Below, piece after piece: positions 23,037 to 32,000 of a DNA stretch of 35,426 bases. The DNA lies in the NCBI GenBank assembly GCA_964604955.1, contig CAZSBE010000022.1, forward strand, positions 1 to 35,426. The letters are read 5' to 3'. The stretch is from JALGWA01 sp964604955. GTDB taxonomy: Bacteria > Arandabacterota > Arandabacteria > Arandabacterales > JALGWA01. The position numbers were made by a program, and so were the translations under genes. The notes beneath the pieces were generated by a model. That model saw nothing but the letters and a program-made list of their open reading frames with translations. It made no database searches and was not told the DNA's origin. Numbering within the stretch: position 1 is the stretch's first letter; each line of letters starts with the position of its first letter.

Positions 23037-24825
23037 CGCGGGCGGAAGCACATATGCCTCTTGGCTCACTCCCCCGAGGGTCGCCGCCCTCGTGAGCGGG
23101 GTGGTCTTCGCGGTACTGGCCGCGTTCCTCTTCAAATACCAGATAATCGAGGGCGCCCAGTTCGAAGTCGAGTCGAAGAAGAACTACGTGATCAAGGTGC
23201 CGCTCAAGGCAGCCAGGGGTGAAATCGTGGACGCGAACGGCGAGCTGCTGGCAGGCTCGCGGCAGTCCTTCTCCATATGCGCCGTTCCCAAGACCACTCT
23301 CAAGAACAAGAATGAGATCGCCCTGCTGGCGAGACTGCTTGACGTCGATGAGGAGTTCATCGTGGGGAAGCTCTCCAAGACCGCGAGCTCGTATCGCCCC
23401 GCGGTAGTGCTGAGGGACGTAGACTTCGCAACGCTCAGCGTTGTAGAGGAAATGTCCGCTGACCTCTCAGACATTCTCGTCGTCGCCGAACCCGTGAGAA
23501 GCTATCCCGCTGGACGCTGGTTCTGCCATCTGCTGGGCTACGTCGGAGAGGTCACGCAGGAGGAGGTCACGGCCAATTCGACCAGGTACTCCTCCGGGGA
23601 CCTCATCGGGAGGAGCGGCGTAGAGAAGAGCTATGACGATGTCCTATCGGGCGCGGAAGGCTACAAGCTGGTGAGGGTGAGCATGGACGGGGACGAGGTT
23701 CCCATCGACTACGAGGACGTGCCGACGGTATCCCCCGAACCCGGCAAGCGCGTAAGGCTGTGCGCCCGCGCCGACCTTCAGATGCTCGCCGACAGCCTGC
23801 TCGCCGGGCGGCGCGGCTGCGCCATAGTAATGGAGGTCAAGACGGGCGAAGTCCTGGTGCTGGCAAGCAGCCCCGTGTTCGACCCGTCGCTTTTCGCGAC
23901 AGGCATTTCGTCAGCTGACTGGAAGAACATAATCGAGGATGCGGACAGGCCGCTTCTGAACCGCGCCATCCAGTGCGCGTACCCGCCGGGCTCCATCTAC
24001 AAGATCGTGACGGCCGGCGTCGGGCTCGAGAAGCATGTGGTGATGGAAAGCACCCGGTACAAGCCGTGCTCCGGCTCCTACAGGTTCGGGCGCCGCGTCT
24101 TCAAGTGCTGGAAGGAAGATGGGCATGGCTCATCCAACCTGCTCCGAGGCATAACGGTTTCGTGCGACGTCTATTTCTACCAGCTGGCCGAACGGATCGA
24201 CCTGCAGGACTTCTATTCCTACAGCAGTCTCTGGGGCCTGCCCGAACCGACCCATATCGACATTCCCAACGAAGTCAGGGGCCTCGTTCCCAACTCGGAC
24301 TGGTACGACCGCAACTACGGCAAGAACAAGTGGACCAGGGGAGTCATGCTCAACATCGCAATAGGCCAGGGTGAAGTGCTCGTGACGCCCCTCTCCATGC
24401 TCTGTTTCGTCTGCGGTCTGGCCAATGACGGGAAGTACCCCGTGCCGCATTGCGTCAAGGCGATCGGCGGCGACGGCAAGGAGACCGAGATGACCCCGCA
24501 ACTCATAGACATGCCGATGTCTGAAACCACCCTCGGGGTTCTCAAGAGGGCCATGCGCGCCGTGGTGGAGGATGAAGAGGGAACCGGCAAGGGTGCGCGC
24601 GTCGAGGGCCATGAAGTGGCCGGCAAGACGGGCACGGCGCAGAACCCGCACGGCGGAGACCATGCGTGGTTCGTCTGTTATGCGCCGTATGATGAGCCGG
24701 AAATCGCTGTCTGCGTCATGATAGAAAACGCGGGCCACGGGGGATCGATGGCGGCCCCCATCGCGGGCCGGCTGCTCCGGCGTTATTTCGCGGCCGGGCA
24801 GCGCGAACTGGTGGCGCGGCGATGA
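23029..24825 (+). CDS. mrdA: Penicillin-binding protein 2 (elongation transpeptidase)
   Basis: Class B PBP that cross-links lateral-wall peptidoglycan with RodA. 598 residues: one N-terminal membrane helix (about 15-40), a pedestal with ARGEIVDANGELLA and the PBP2-type FCHLLGYVGEV and GRSGVEKSYDDVLSG. The transpeptidase motifs are S322-x-x-K325 (PPGSIYK), S378-C-D380 (VSCDVYFYQLA; an SxD variant of SxN common in PBP2) and K533-T-G (VAGKTGTAQNP). The start is TTG 23029 inside the mreD end, with GAGG at 23021-23024. The stop overlaps rodA as ATGA. Confidence 0.96.
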   Translation: MPSAGGSTYASWLTPPRVAALVSGVVFAVLAAFLFKYQIIEGAQFEVESKKNYVIKVPLKAARGEIVDANGELLAGSRQSFSICAVPKTTLKNKNEIALLARLLDVDEEFIVGKLSKTASSYRPAVVLRDVDFATLSVVEEMSADLSDILVVAEPVRSYPAGRWFCHLLGYVGEVTQEEVTANSTRYSSGDLIGRSGVEKSYDDVLSGAEGYKLVRVSMDGDEVPIDYEDVPTVSPEPGKRVRLCARADLQMLADSLLAGRRGCAIVMEVKTGEVLVLASSPVFDPSLFATGISSADWKNIIEDADRPLLNRAIQCAYPPGSIYKIVTAGVGLEKHVVMESTRYKPCSGSYRFGRRVFKCWKEDGHGSSNLLRGITVSCDVYFYQLAERIDLQDFYSYSSLWGLPEPTHIDIPNEVRGLVPNSDWYDRNYGKNKWTRGVMLNIAIGQGEVLVTPLSMLCFVCGLANDGKYPVPHCVKAIGGDGKETEMTPQLIDMPMSETTLGVLKRAMRAVVEDEEGTGKGARVEGHEVAGKTGTAQNPHGGDHAWFVCYAPYDEPEIAVCVMIENAGHGGSMAAPIAGRLLRRYFAAGQRELVARR

Positions 24826-26039
24826 GCGGGACGGTGAGGCCGCTGCTGATAGTGCTTGGGATCGTTGCGGTTATCAGCGTGGTTGCGATTTACAGCAGCA
24901 CATACGCGGACTACGGCAACGCCTTCGCGGTTAAACAGACCATCTGGATCGCTATCGGCGTGGGCGCCATGTTCGTGCTGTCGCGCGTGCGCCTCAAGAC
25001 GATCTCCGCGCTGGCCTACCTGATCTACGGCGCCTCCGTCATCATGCTCGTACTCGTTCTGGTCATAGGCGCGGGGCCGCATGGAACGCGGAGGTGGTTC
25101 GACTTCGGTTTTTTGAGGTTCCAGCCCTCGGAGTTTGCGAAGATAGCCACGATACTGGCGCTTGCGAGGTATCTCTCCGAGACCAGGACCATGGGCGACT
25201 CGCTTGAAAGGGTCGTTAAGGCGGTGGCGATAGCGGCGCTCCCGGCGGTGCTGGTGCTTTACGAACCCGACCTCGGCGGCGCCGTGGTATTAGGCTTCCT
25301 GGCGTTTCCCATGCTTTTCGCCTCGGGGATGAGCCCGCTGTTCCTGGTGTACCTCCTGAGCCCGATCTTCGCCTTCGTGCTCGCAAGCGGCGTGGCGATT
25401 CCGAACAGGTTGGCAGGCTGGATCATAATCGTCGTCTACCTGTTCGGGATTAATTACCTGGGCAGATTCAGGACGTCCATAGTCGTGCTCATCGTCGCGT
25501 TGAGCCTCGGCGTCGGGGCATCCGCGCATAAACTCTGGATGGGACTCGAACCTTACCAGCGCCAGCGCGTCGAGGCCCTGTTCAAGCAGGAGGAGCTGCG
25601 GCACGGGGCGGCCTTCCATGCCATCCAGTCGAGAATAGCGATCGGGTCGGGCCGGGTCGTGGGCAAGGGCGTCTTCGAGGGAACTCAGAAGGCCCTGGGC
25701 CTTGTACCCGCGCAGCACACCGACTTCGTGTTCTCGGTAGTGGGCGAAGAGACGGGCTTTATCGGTTCTATAGTGTTGCTCATTCTGCTATTGTATATTT
25801 CCCTGCGGGTGTTCGGCGTGGCCGGCACCGTCAGGAACCGGTTTTTCTATTTCACGTGTTTTGGAGTGGGGAGCATCATCCTGATACAGATCTTCATAAA
25901 CGTGGGAATGAACCTCGGGATCACCCCGGTGACGGGACTGCCGCTCCCTTTCATAAGCTACGGCGGATCGTCCACGGTGGTTCTGTGGAGCTGCATCGGC
26001 CTTGTCCTTTCGGCTTACGGGGCGAGACGCGAGTACTGA
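24822..26039 (+). CDS. rodA: Peptidoglycan glycosyltransferase RodA
   Basis: SEDS polymerase that elongates glycan strands from lipid II, partnered with PBP2. 405 residues, about ten membrane helices. Signatures are AIYSSTY near the N-terminus, GTRRWFDFGFLRFQPSEFAK, YEPDLGGAVV, and the catalytic-loop aspartate D301 in PAQHTDFVFSVVGEETGF. The C-terminal SEDS signature is GMNLGITPVTGLPLPFISYG. It is slightly longer than the ~370-residue E. coli RodA, mostly around the central loop. ATGA overlap with mrdA. Mutually consistent with the four preceding genes. Confidence 0.96.
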   Translation: MSGTVRPLLIVLGIVAVISVVAIYSSTYADYGNAFAVKQTIWIAIGVGAMFVLSRVRLKTISALAYLIYGASVIMLVLVLVIGAGPHGTRRWFDFGFLRFQPSEFAKIATILALARYLSETRTMGDSLERVVKAVAIAALPAVLVLYEPDLGGAVVLGFLAFPMLFASGMSPLFLVYLLSPIFAFVLASGVAIPNRLAGWIIIVVYLFGINYLGRFRTSIVVLIVALSLGVGASAHKLWMGLEPYQRQRVEALFKQEELRHGAAFHAIQSRIAIGSGRVVGKGVFEGTQKALGLVPAQHTDFVFSVVGEETGFIGSIVLLILLLYISLRVFGVAGTVRNRFFYFTCFGVGSIILIQIFINVGMNLGITPVTGLPLPFISYGGSSTVVLWSCIGLVLSAYGARREY

Positions 26040-26047
26040 GGTGAACC

Positions 26048-26062
26048 GGAGGTGACTTGATG
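26048..26062 (+). promoter_or_regulatory. Strong Shine-Dalgarno and start of lgt
   Basis: GGAGGTGA at 26048-26055, a near-perfect anti-16S match, before ATG 26060. A TTG at 26057 is in frame but only one base from the site. The strength shows that initiation of this gene has been maintained despite the internal amber codon. Confidence 0.65.
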
Positions 26063-26863
26063 TACAGAACAATAGTGGACTTCGGCGCGGTGGGAATCCG
26101 CTCATACGGCGTGATGCTCGCCATTGCCTTCTGGGTCGGCATCGAGATCTCCGCCAGGATAGCCCGCAGGCGCGGCTACGACCATCTTCTCATCGTGGAC
26201 CTGGGGCTCGTGATTCTCCTCTCCTCCGTGATCGGGTCGCGGTTCCTCTACGTCATCACTCACCTCGGTGATTTCCGCGGCGACCCCTGGGGCGTTTTGA
26301 AGGTGTGGGAGGGAGGCCTCACTTTCTACGGGGGTCTCGTGACGGCGGTCGCGCTCGGCTTTCTCTAGCTCAGGCGGCGCAGGCAGCCCGTCGCTGAAAT
26401 CACGGATATCCTGGCTCCGCAGATAGCGCTGGGTATAGCCCTCGCGCGCATCGGCTGCTTCCTGAACGGCTGTTGTTTCGGAAAGGAGTCGGCGCTGCCC
26501 TGGGCGTGCGTGTTCCCGCCCGATTCCCTGGCGGGCTCGGTGATGCACGGCCTCCGTCTTCACCCCGTGCAGATTTACGCCGTCGTCGCCAACATCGTCA
26601 TCGCCGTCATCCTGTGGAAGCTTCTCGCCAGGAGACTGCCGGCGGGGTTCGTTTTTGCGAGCTTCCTCATACTCTATGGCGCCTGGCGCTTCATCATAGA
26701 CTTCTGGCGCTACTACGAGCCCGACCTCCTGCTGGGCGTGGGGAACCTCCAGTTCTCCTGGAACCAGGTTGTGAGCATAATCCTGATAGTCCTGGGGATT
26801 GCACTTTTGCAGAGGAGTAGAAGGCATGGCGGGGCTCAGTCCGGGAGCGGCATCCAGGCTTAG
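26060..26863 (+). pseudogene. lgt: Prolipoprotein diacylglyceryl transferase with in-frame amber codon
   Basis: Lgt transfers diacylglycerol from phosphatidylglycerol to the lipobox cysteine, the first step of lipoprotein maturation. The full frame, 267 codons, is normal Lgt length, but codon 103 (26366-26368) is TAG. Before it: IRSYGVMLAIAFWVG, VIGSRFLYVITHL and VWEGGLTFYGGLVTAVALGFL. After it, in the same frame: LRRRRQPVAEITDILAP, then the signature ARIGCFLNGCCFGKES (R130), LHPVQIYA, LILYGAWRFIIDF and WNQVVS. No frame change and no other lesion are visible, and homology runs straight across. Homologues often have an aromatic residue before the basic stretch, so TAC or TAT to TAG is likely. 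It may be a base-call error, a fresh null mutation, or readthrough. Its end overlaps comF by 38 bases. Confidence 0.85.
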
Positions 26864-27530
26864 ATCAATATGCGGGTTCCCGAAGGACATCTTCAGGCTT
26901 TTCCTGCCGCCGCTTTGCGCCGTTTGTGATGGAGCGCTCGAGGCACACGAGGCCTGGCTGTGCCGGAAGTGCATGGCCGACCTCGCCGCATGTGCGGGGC
27001 AGATGGAGAGGGAAGTCGACCTGGCCGGCCGGGGCGCTCTCCGCGTGGTCTGGTCGCTTCCTTACACCCCGGCCGTAGCGCGGCTGGTCAAGGACATGAA
27101 GTACTCGGACAGACCCGGGCTGGCGGATGCGCTCGCCCCGTTTCTCGCGCTCGCGCTGAGCTCCATGAGCCTGACCCGTCCCCTGCTCGTCCCCGTGCCG
27201 CTTCATGCTGCAAAGAGGCGCGAAAGAGGCTACAATCAGAGCCGGCTGCTCTCCGTGGGGGTAAGCCGCCTGACAGGTCTGGAGGTTGCCGCGGGTGCGC
27301 TTCGCAGGCGGGAGAACACCCCCCCGCAGGCGGGACTCGACGGGAAGCGGCGGCAAGAGAACGTGAGGAACGCCTTCGAGGCGGCCGGCGGCCGGCCGCT
27401 TGCAGGGAGGCATGTCATACTCGTCGATGACGTTGTAACCACCGGCGCCACGCTTGCCGAATGCGCGCTTGCGGTGAGGGCCGCCGGTGCACTGGAGGTC
27501 ACCGGATGCGCGATTGCATCGTCCGCCTGA
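26826..27530 (+). CDS. ComF family protein (phosphoribosyltransferase-like)
   Basis: 234 residues from ATG 26826 (GAGGAG at 26812-26817; an in-frame TTG 26799 is less likely). An N-terminal zinc-ribbon-like set of four cysteines, C31-x2-C34 and C46-x2-C49, follows FLPPLCAVC. The core has WSLPYTPAVARLVKDMKYSD, VPVPLHAAKRRERGYNQS and the PRPP-loop VILVDDVVTTGATLAEC. ComF proteins act in DNA uptake in naturally transformable bacteria but are very widespread, and the exact role is uncertain; no other competence gene is here. It overlaps lgt (38 bases) upstream and the Wzi-like gene (25 bases) downstream. Confidence 0.93.
   Translation: MAGLSPGAASRLRSICGFPKDIFRLFLPPLCAVCDGALEAHEAWLCRKCMADLAACAGQMEREVDLAGRGALRVVWSLPYTPAVARLVKDMKYSDRPGLADALAPFLALALSSMSLTRPLLVPVPLHAAKRRERGYNQSRLLSVGVSRLTGLEVAAGALRRRENTPPQAGLDGKRRQENVRNAFEAAGGRPLAGRHVILVDDVVTTGATLAECALAVRAAGALEVTGCAIASSA
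27494..27508 (+). promoter_or_regulatory. Shine-Dalgarno deciding the start of the Wzi-like gene
   Basis: GGAGGT at 27494-27499, six bases before ATG 27506. This start also places a clean signal peptide at the N-terminus, unlike upstream in-frame starts. Confidence 0.6.
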
Positions 27531-29002
27531 CAGGCGCTGTCATGCTGCTCCTCTTCGCCGCCGGCGCGGGGTCGGCGATGCCCACCGAACCGGTCGCCAG
27601 CTGGGTGTACGACTATATCGACGAATTGAGATTGTCCGCGGACAGCCTTACCTTCTTCGTCGCCGCGCTGCCGTATGAGAGATCGGAGCTGGGCTGCGCC
27701 GTCGGCCGCGCCGCGGCCGCCGGGGGCGCCGGGTATGAACGTGAGAAGTATCTTCTCGGGCTTCTCAATCAGGAGCTGGCCCGGGAGGCCGCGTGGAAGA
27801 AGGGCGCCTGCAACCTCTTCGTCGGCGGGCTCTCATCCGGGGTCGAAGCCCGCAGCAACGCCCGCGTGGGCATTGACAACCTCTTCAAACTTGACTTCTA
27901 TTTCGAGGAGCGTGTCGCGCTCTGGACCTATCTCCGCCTCACGGTGACCGACCCCGGGGCGCATCGCACCGAGACCAATGCCTGGGGGGACCACTTCAGG
28001 GCGGGTTTCGACCACGGCGGCCTCGGCTACAAAGGCGGCAGGTTCTCGCTTTTCGCGGGGAGGGACGAGCTGGCCTGGGGCATAGGGAGGGACAGGGGGC
28101 TTCTCTTCTCGGGCCGGGCGCCCGCGGTGGACATGTTCAAGTTCACCTACCTCGAGGAGAAAGTGCTCTTCACGTCCGTCCACTCGAGGCTGAGGCGGGG
28201 AGATGCGGACCCCTGGAGCGAGACCATAAACCGCTACATTTCGGCCCACAGGCTGGACCTCAAGCTCTGGCCGAGGCTCACGTTCGCAGTCGCGGAGGTC
28301 GTGCTTTACGGCGGCGAGCACCGCGGTTTCGACCCTGTGTACTTAAGCCCCGTCGGCGTCTTCTATGCCGAGCAGTGGAACTCCCGCAGCGAGGACAACG
28401 TTCTCTTCGCAGGGGACCTCACGCTGCTTTTTCCCAGAGCTGCCGAACTCCGGCTGGAGGTCGTCGTCGACGACTTCCAGTACGACTTCGCCCAGCCGCA
28501 TGAAATCGGCTTCGGTTTCGACTTCAAGGCGAAAAACCCGCTATTAGATCTTTACTCGCTCCTCGGATGTTCTTATTTTCATGTCAGGAACGGAACGTAT
28601 GGACACAAGGTCGAATACAACCGGTACACGCATGAGAACAAGATCATCGGCTATCCCTATGGGCCGGACGGCGACCTTGTCGAATTATGGTTCTCGTTCG
28701 CTCTTCCCACCGAAGCTCTATGGACGGTGAGGTTCAGCCAGAGACGTCAGGGTGAGGGCAGGGTGAGTGACCCGCAGGACGAACCTCCGGAGGACGTCGG
28801 GTTCCCGTCAGGGACCGTCGAGAAGACCCTGAGGGCCGGCCTGGATGTCTCCTGGAGGCCCTCCTATGCCTGGCTGATCAGGGGTGGGCTCGAATGGTAC
28901 GGCGTACGCAACGAGAACAATATCGAGGGTGCGGGCGGGGACGACGTGCGCGTCGCCCTGGCGGTAGCCTTCAACTTCAAGCGAGACTACATTAGAGAAT
29001 AA
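27506..29002 (+). CDS. Outer-membrane beta-barrel, Wzi capsule-assembly-like
   Basis: 498 residues. Signal peptide about 1-24 (LTGAVMLLLFAAGAGSA then MPTEP). A short N-terminal helical domain (VASWVYDYIDELRLS, then LPYERSELGCAVGRA) resembles the start of Wzi-family proteins. The rest is rich in alternating hydrophobic/aromatic strands, such as FKLDFYFEERVALWTYLRL, GGRFSLFAGRDELAWGIG and the end VRVALAVAFNFKRDYIRE, as in a beta-barrel. Wzi proteins help attach or organise surface polysaccharide in the outer membrane. No capsule genes adjoin it, so the role is open; a generic porin-like barrel is the alternative. The start overlaps comF by 25 bases and the protease gene follows at 13 bases. Confidence 0.65.
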   Translation: MRDCIVRLTGAVMLLLFAAGAGSAMPTEPVASWVYDYIDELRLSADSLTFFVAALPYERSELGCAVGRAAAAGGAGYEREKYLLGLLNQELAREAAWKKGACNLFVGGLSSGVEARSNARVGIDNLFKLDFYFEERVALWTYLRLTVTDPGAHRTETNAWGDHFRAGFDHGGLGYKGGRFSLFAGRDELAWGIGRDRGLLFSGRAPAVDMFKFTYLEEKVLFTSVHSRLRRGDADPWSETINRYISAHRLDLKLWPRLTFAVAEVVLYGGEHRGFDPVYLSPVGVFYAEQWNSRSEDNVLFAGDLTLLFPRAAELRLEVVVDDFQYDFAQPHEIGFGFDFKAKNPLLDLYSLLGCSYFHVRNGTYGHKVEYNRYTHENKIIGYPYGPDGDLVELWFSFALPTEALWTVRFSQRRQGEGRVSDPQDEPPEDVGFPSGTVEKTLRAGLDVSWRPSYAWLIRGGLEWYGVRNENNIEGAGGDDVRVALAVAFNFKRDYIRE

Positions 29003-29015
29003 GGAGAGAGACCGG

Positions 29016-32000
29016 ATGAAGTGCGCGCTGCTGCTTTTCCTGATTCTGATGCCGGTCGCCGCACACGGGCTCAGCATCGACGTGGAGGTCGGCCGGGAGC
29101 CGGACATGGCGCTTCTGGGCGCCGCGACGCCGGGCGAGGCCGGGAGGCTGCCGGAAAGGCTCATCGAAGTCAGGGTGCTGCCGCCCGGCATGAGGGTCGC
29201 CGGATACGAGGTGATAAGCGAGGAATGGGTCGCGGCCGCGGGACCGGCGGCGTTCGGGCCGGAAGCGTCCGGCGGGACCGGCGACCTCATCTATGTCGGA
29301 AGCGGCGAGCTCTTCGGCTACAACCTCTTGATGGTGGCGGCCGAACCGATGCGGGCCGCTGCAGACGGCCCCGAGGTATTGAAGAGCATGCGCCTCAAGG
29401 TCGAGTGCGAGGCGGGCGGGACGGAGCTCGCGGTCGAGCGGCGCGGCGAGGTGACCGACAGGCTCCTTGAGGTCGCCATGAGAGAGGCCTTCGGGGTGGA
29501 CGTCTCCGGACAAGGCACATGGGTGGTGACGGGCGCGGCCGGCCAGGTCACCGACGCACCGAGCCTCGACGGCAGCGCGGTGGACTGCGTCATCATAACG
29601 AATGATCTCCTCGCCGGCGAGTTTGAAAGGCTGGCGGCCTGGCACGACCTCATGGGCATAAGGACCGTTGTAAAGACGGTCGACTGGATAGAGTCGCGCT
29701 ACCCGGGCTCCGACACGCCCGAGAGAATACGGAATTTCCTTAAGGATGCATACCGGAAGTGGGGCACCGTATACGCCCTGCTGGGCGGCGATCCCCCGGT
29801 CGTACCCATGCGGGTTCTCAGATACGGCTGGCTCTGGAACGTCACAGCCGATACCGCCGACGACATCCCGGTGGACTGCTACTACTCCAATCTCGACGGC
29901 AACTGGAACGCCGACGGCGACTGGCTCTTCGGCGAAGGTGGCGTCGTTGATGACGGCATCGACGCATACGCCGACATCGTGGTCGGCCGCGCCCCGGTGG
30001 AGTCGGTGGAGGACGCGAGGACTTTCGTCGACAAGACCATACTCTACGCCCGGGGCGGCAAGCCGGGCGACTGGTACGACCGCACCGTGTTCATGGCGCA
30101 GGTCATCGAACCGGACGCGGGTTTCGACGGGGCCGAATTCGCCGAGAGCATACTCGAGCACTTCCCCTCGAGCTATGACAAGACAAAACTCTACCAGAAC
30201 GACACAGCCTATGATGGCGCCATTCACGAGACTCTGGCCGACTGCATGTATCAGATGAGCCGGGGCGCCGGCATCGTCAGCCATATAGGGCACGGCGACT
30301 TCTTCAGGCTGAACCTCGGCGACGAGATGATGTGGCGCTGGCACGCGGACGCGCTCAGCAACGATTCCACTTTCTTCTTCCTGTACATGATGAACTGCGC
30401 GTCCGCCAATCCCGGTGTCGAGAGCATAGCCAAGAACTTCATACGGAACCCGACCGGCGGCGCTGTGGCGCTCATAGGCAACCAGATATTCGCGGCGCCG
30501 CGGAACGGGCTCGGCCTGGAGGAGGCCGTGTTCGACCTGCTGTTTTCGAGCGACAATTTGACGCTCGGCGTCGTCACGACCATCCCGCGCCATACGTACG
30601 CGCTTCCCTCCAGGAACTACCCGTGGTGGACGTATCTCAATAACATCCTCTACGGCGACCCCTGCCTGAGGCTCTGGGAGCGGACCCCCGGCAGTCTCGA
30701 TGTGACAGGCTGGGCCGCCATGGCCCTTGGCGACAGCCTGTACAGCGTTACGGTAGGGGGTGGCGGCCCGGGTATCGCGGGCGCCGTGGTGGTCCTCTCC
30801 GGGGAGCGCGGGGAGTATGGAGCGGCCGTGACTGACGCTTCGGGGCACGCCGCCGTGCGCTTCCGCCCGCGCGGGCCCGGCGCCGTCGACCTCGTCGTCA
30901 GCGCCGAAGGGTACCTTCCCCACGAGGGCACGCTGAACGTCACGGGGACCGGCGGGCGCCTCTATGTTTCGAGGCTGGCGGTGGACGATTCCGGCGACAG
31001 CCCGCACGCGGGAAACGGCGACGGTGAAGCCGGCTGGGGCGAGCGCCTCGGCCTGGGCGCCGGCGTCGTCAACGGGGCAGCGGGTATGCTTGGCGGCGTG
31101 ACGGGCAACTTGAGCCCGGTCGCCGGTTGCAGCCTCGGCGTGAACCTGGAATTCACGGGCGTCGCGGTCGACCCCCCGGTGTACGTGGGCGCTGGCCGCC
31201 GGAGCCCGGGCTCGATTCCATTCGGCCTCAGCGCGGGCGGGGATGTCCTGGGCCGCTCGACGCGCGACCTGGGTGAGGAAGACGGCTGCTGGGTCTGGCT
31301 TGACTCCCGGGGCTGGCACGTCCGAATGGCCGGCACGGGAGAGGCCGGGTTCGCCTATCGCTGCAGCATCGAGGTCTACGGTGAGGCGGGCGGCTACCTG
31401 GAGCAGCAGCTCGAAAGCGATGACATGCTGACGGCGGGGGACGGGTATTTCCTGCTCGCCGGCGAGCTTACGGATAACGACTTCGAAGACGGTTTCGACT
31501 TCCAGTCGGGCTATGACCGCGTGGTCGTGGTCCACGACGGCGCAGAGACTTATGGCAGCGTCGGGAGCGCCGAAGTAATGCGCTACTTCGACGTCGAGTT
31601 CACGGCCGGATCCGGCGACGGACTGCCCGTCTGGTTCGAGCTGGCCCTTTTGGATGGCGGCGGGAACCGCTGGTATGAATACTTCCCGGTGGTCGTGGCC
31701 GACGGCCTGCCCGAGGTGGAAGCGTTCTCGGGGTTCGGTGGCTTCCCCTACGACTTCACAATCGGAGTCCGAAACGCGGGCGGGGGCGGGCTCAGGGGCG
31801 TGGTCGGAACCGTACGCGCGCTCGGGGGGATAACAATCAGCGACAGCACGAGTTCATACGGAGACATCGCGGCAGGCGAATACGCAGGCGGCGACGACTA
31901 TACCTATAGCGGGGCCGCGGGCGGCGCGGTCCTGGAGGTCGAGATCAGGGACGCATACGGCAGGGCGTGGCTCGACACGGTTTACGAGAGGGCCGTGGAC

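Noticed and set aside
26510..26863. Separate small gene starting at GTG 26510
   Set aside because: It is the same frame as the first part of lgt, lacks a Shine-Dalgarno and begins after the Lgt signature. It is the tail of lgt beyond the amber codon.
28992..31535. 847-codon open frame on the - strand under the C25 protease gene
   Set aside because: The + strand frame has an intact signal peptide, catalytic residues and a Shine-Dalgarno. The antisense product is low-complexity with no recognisable domain.
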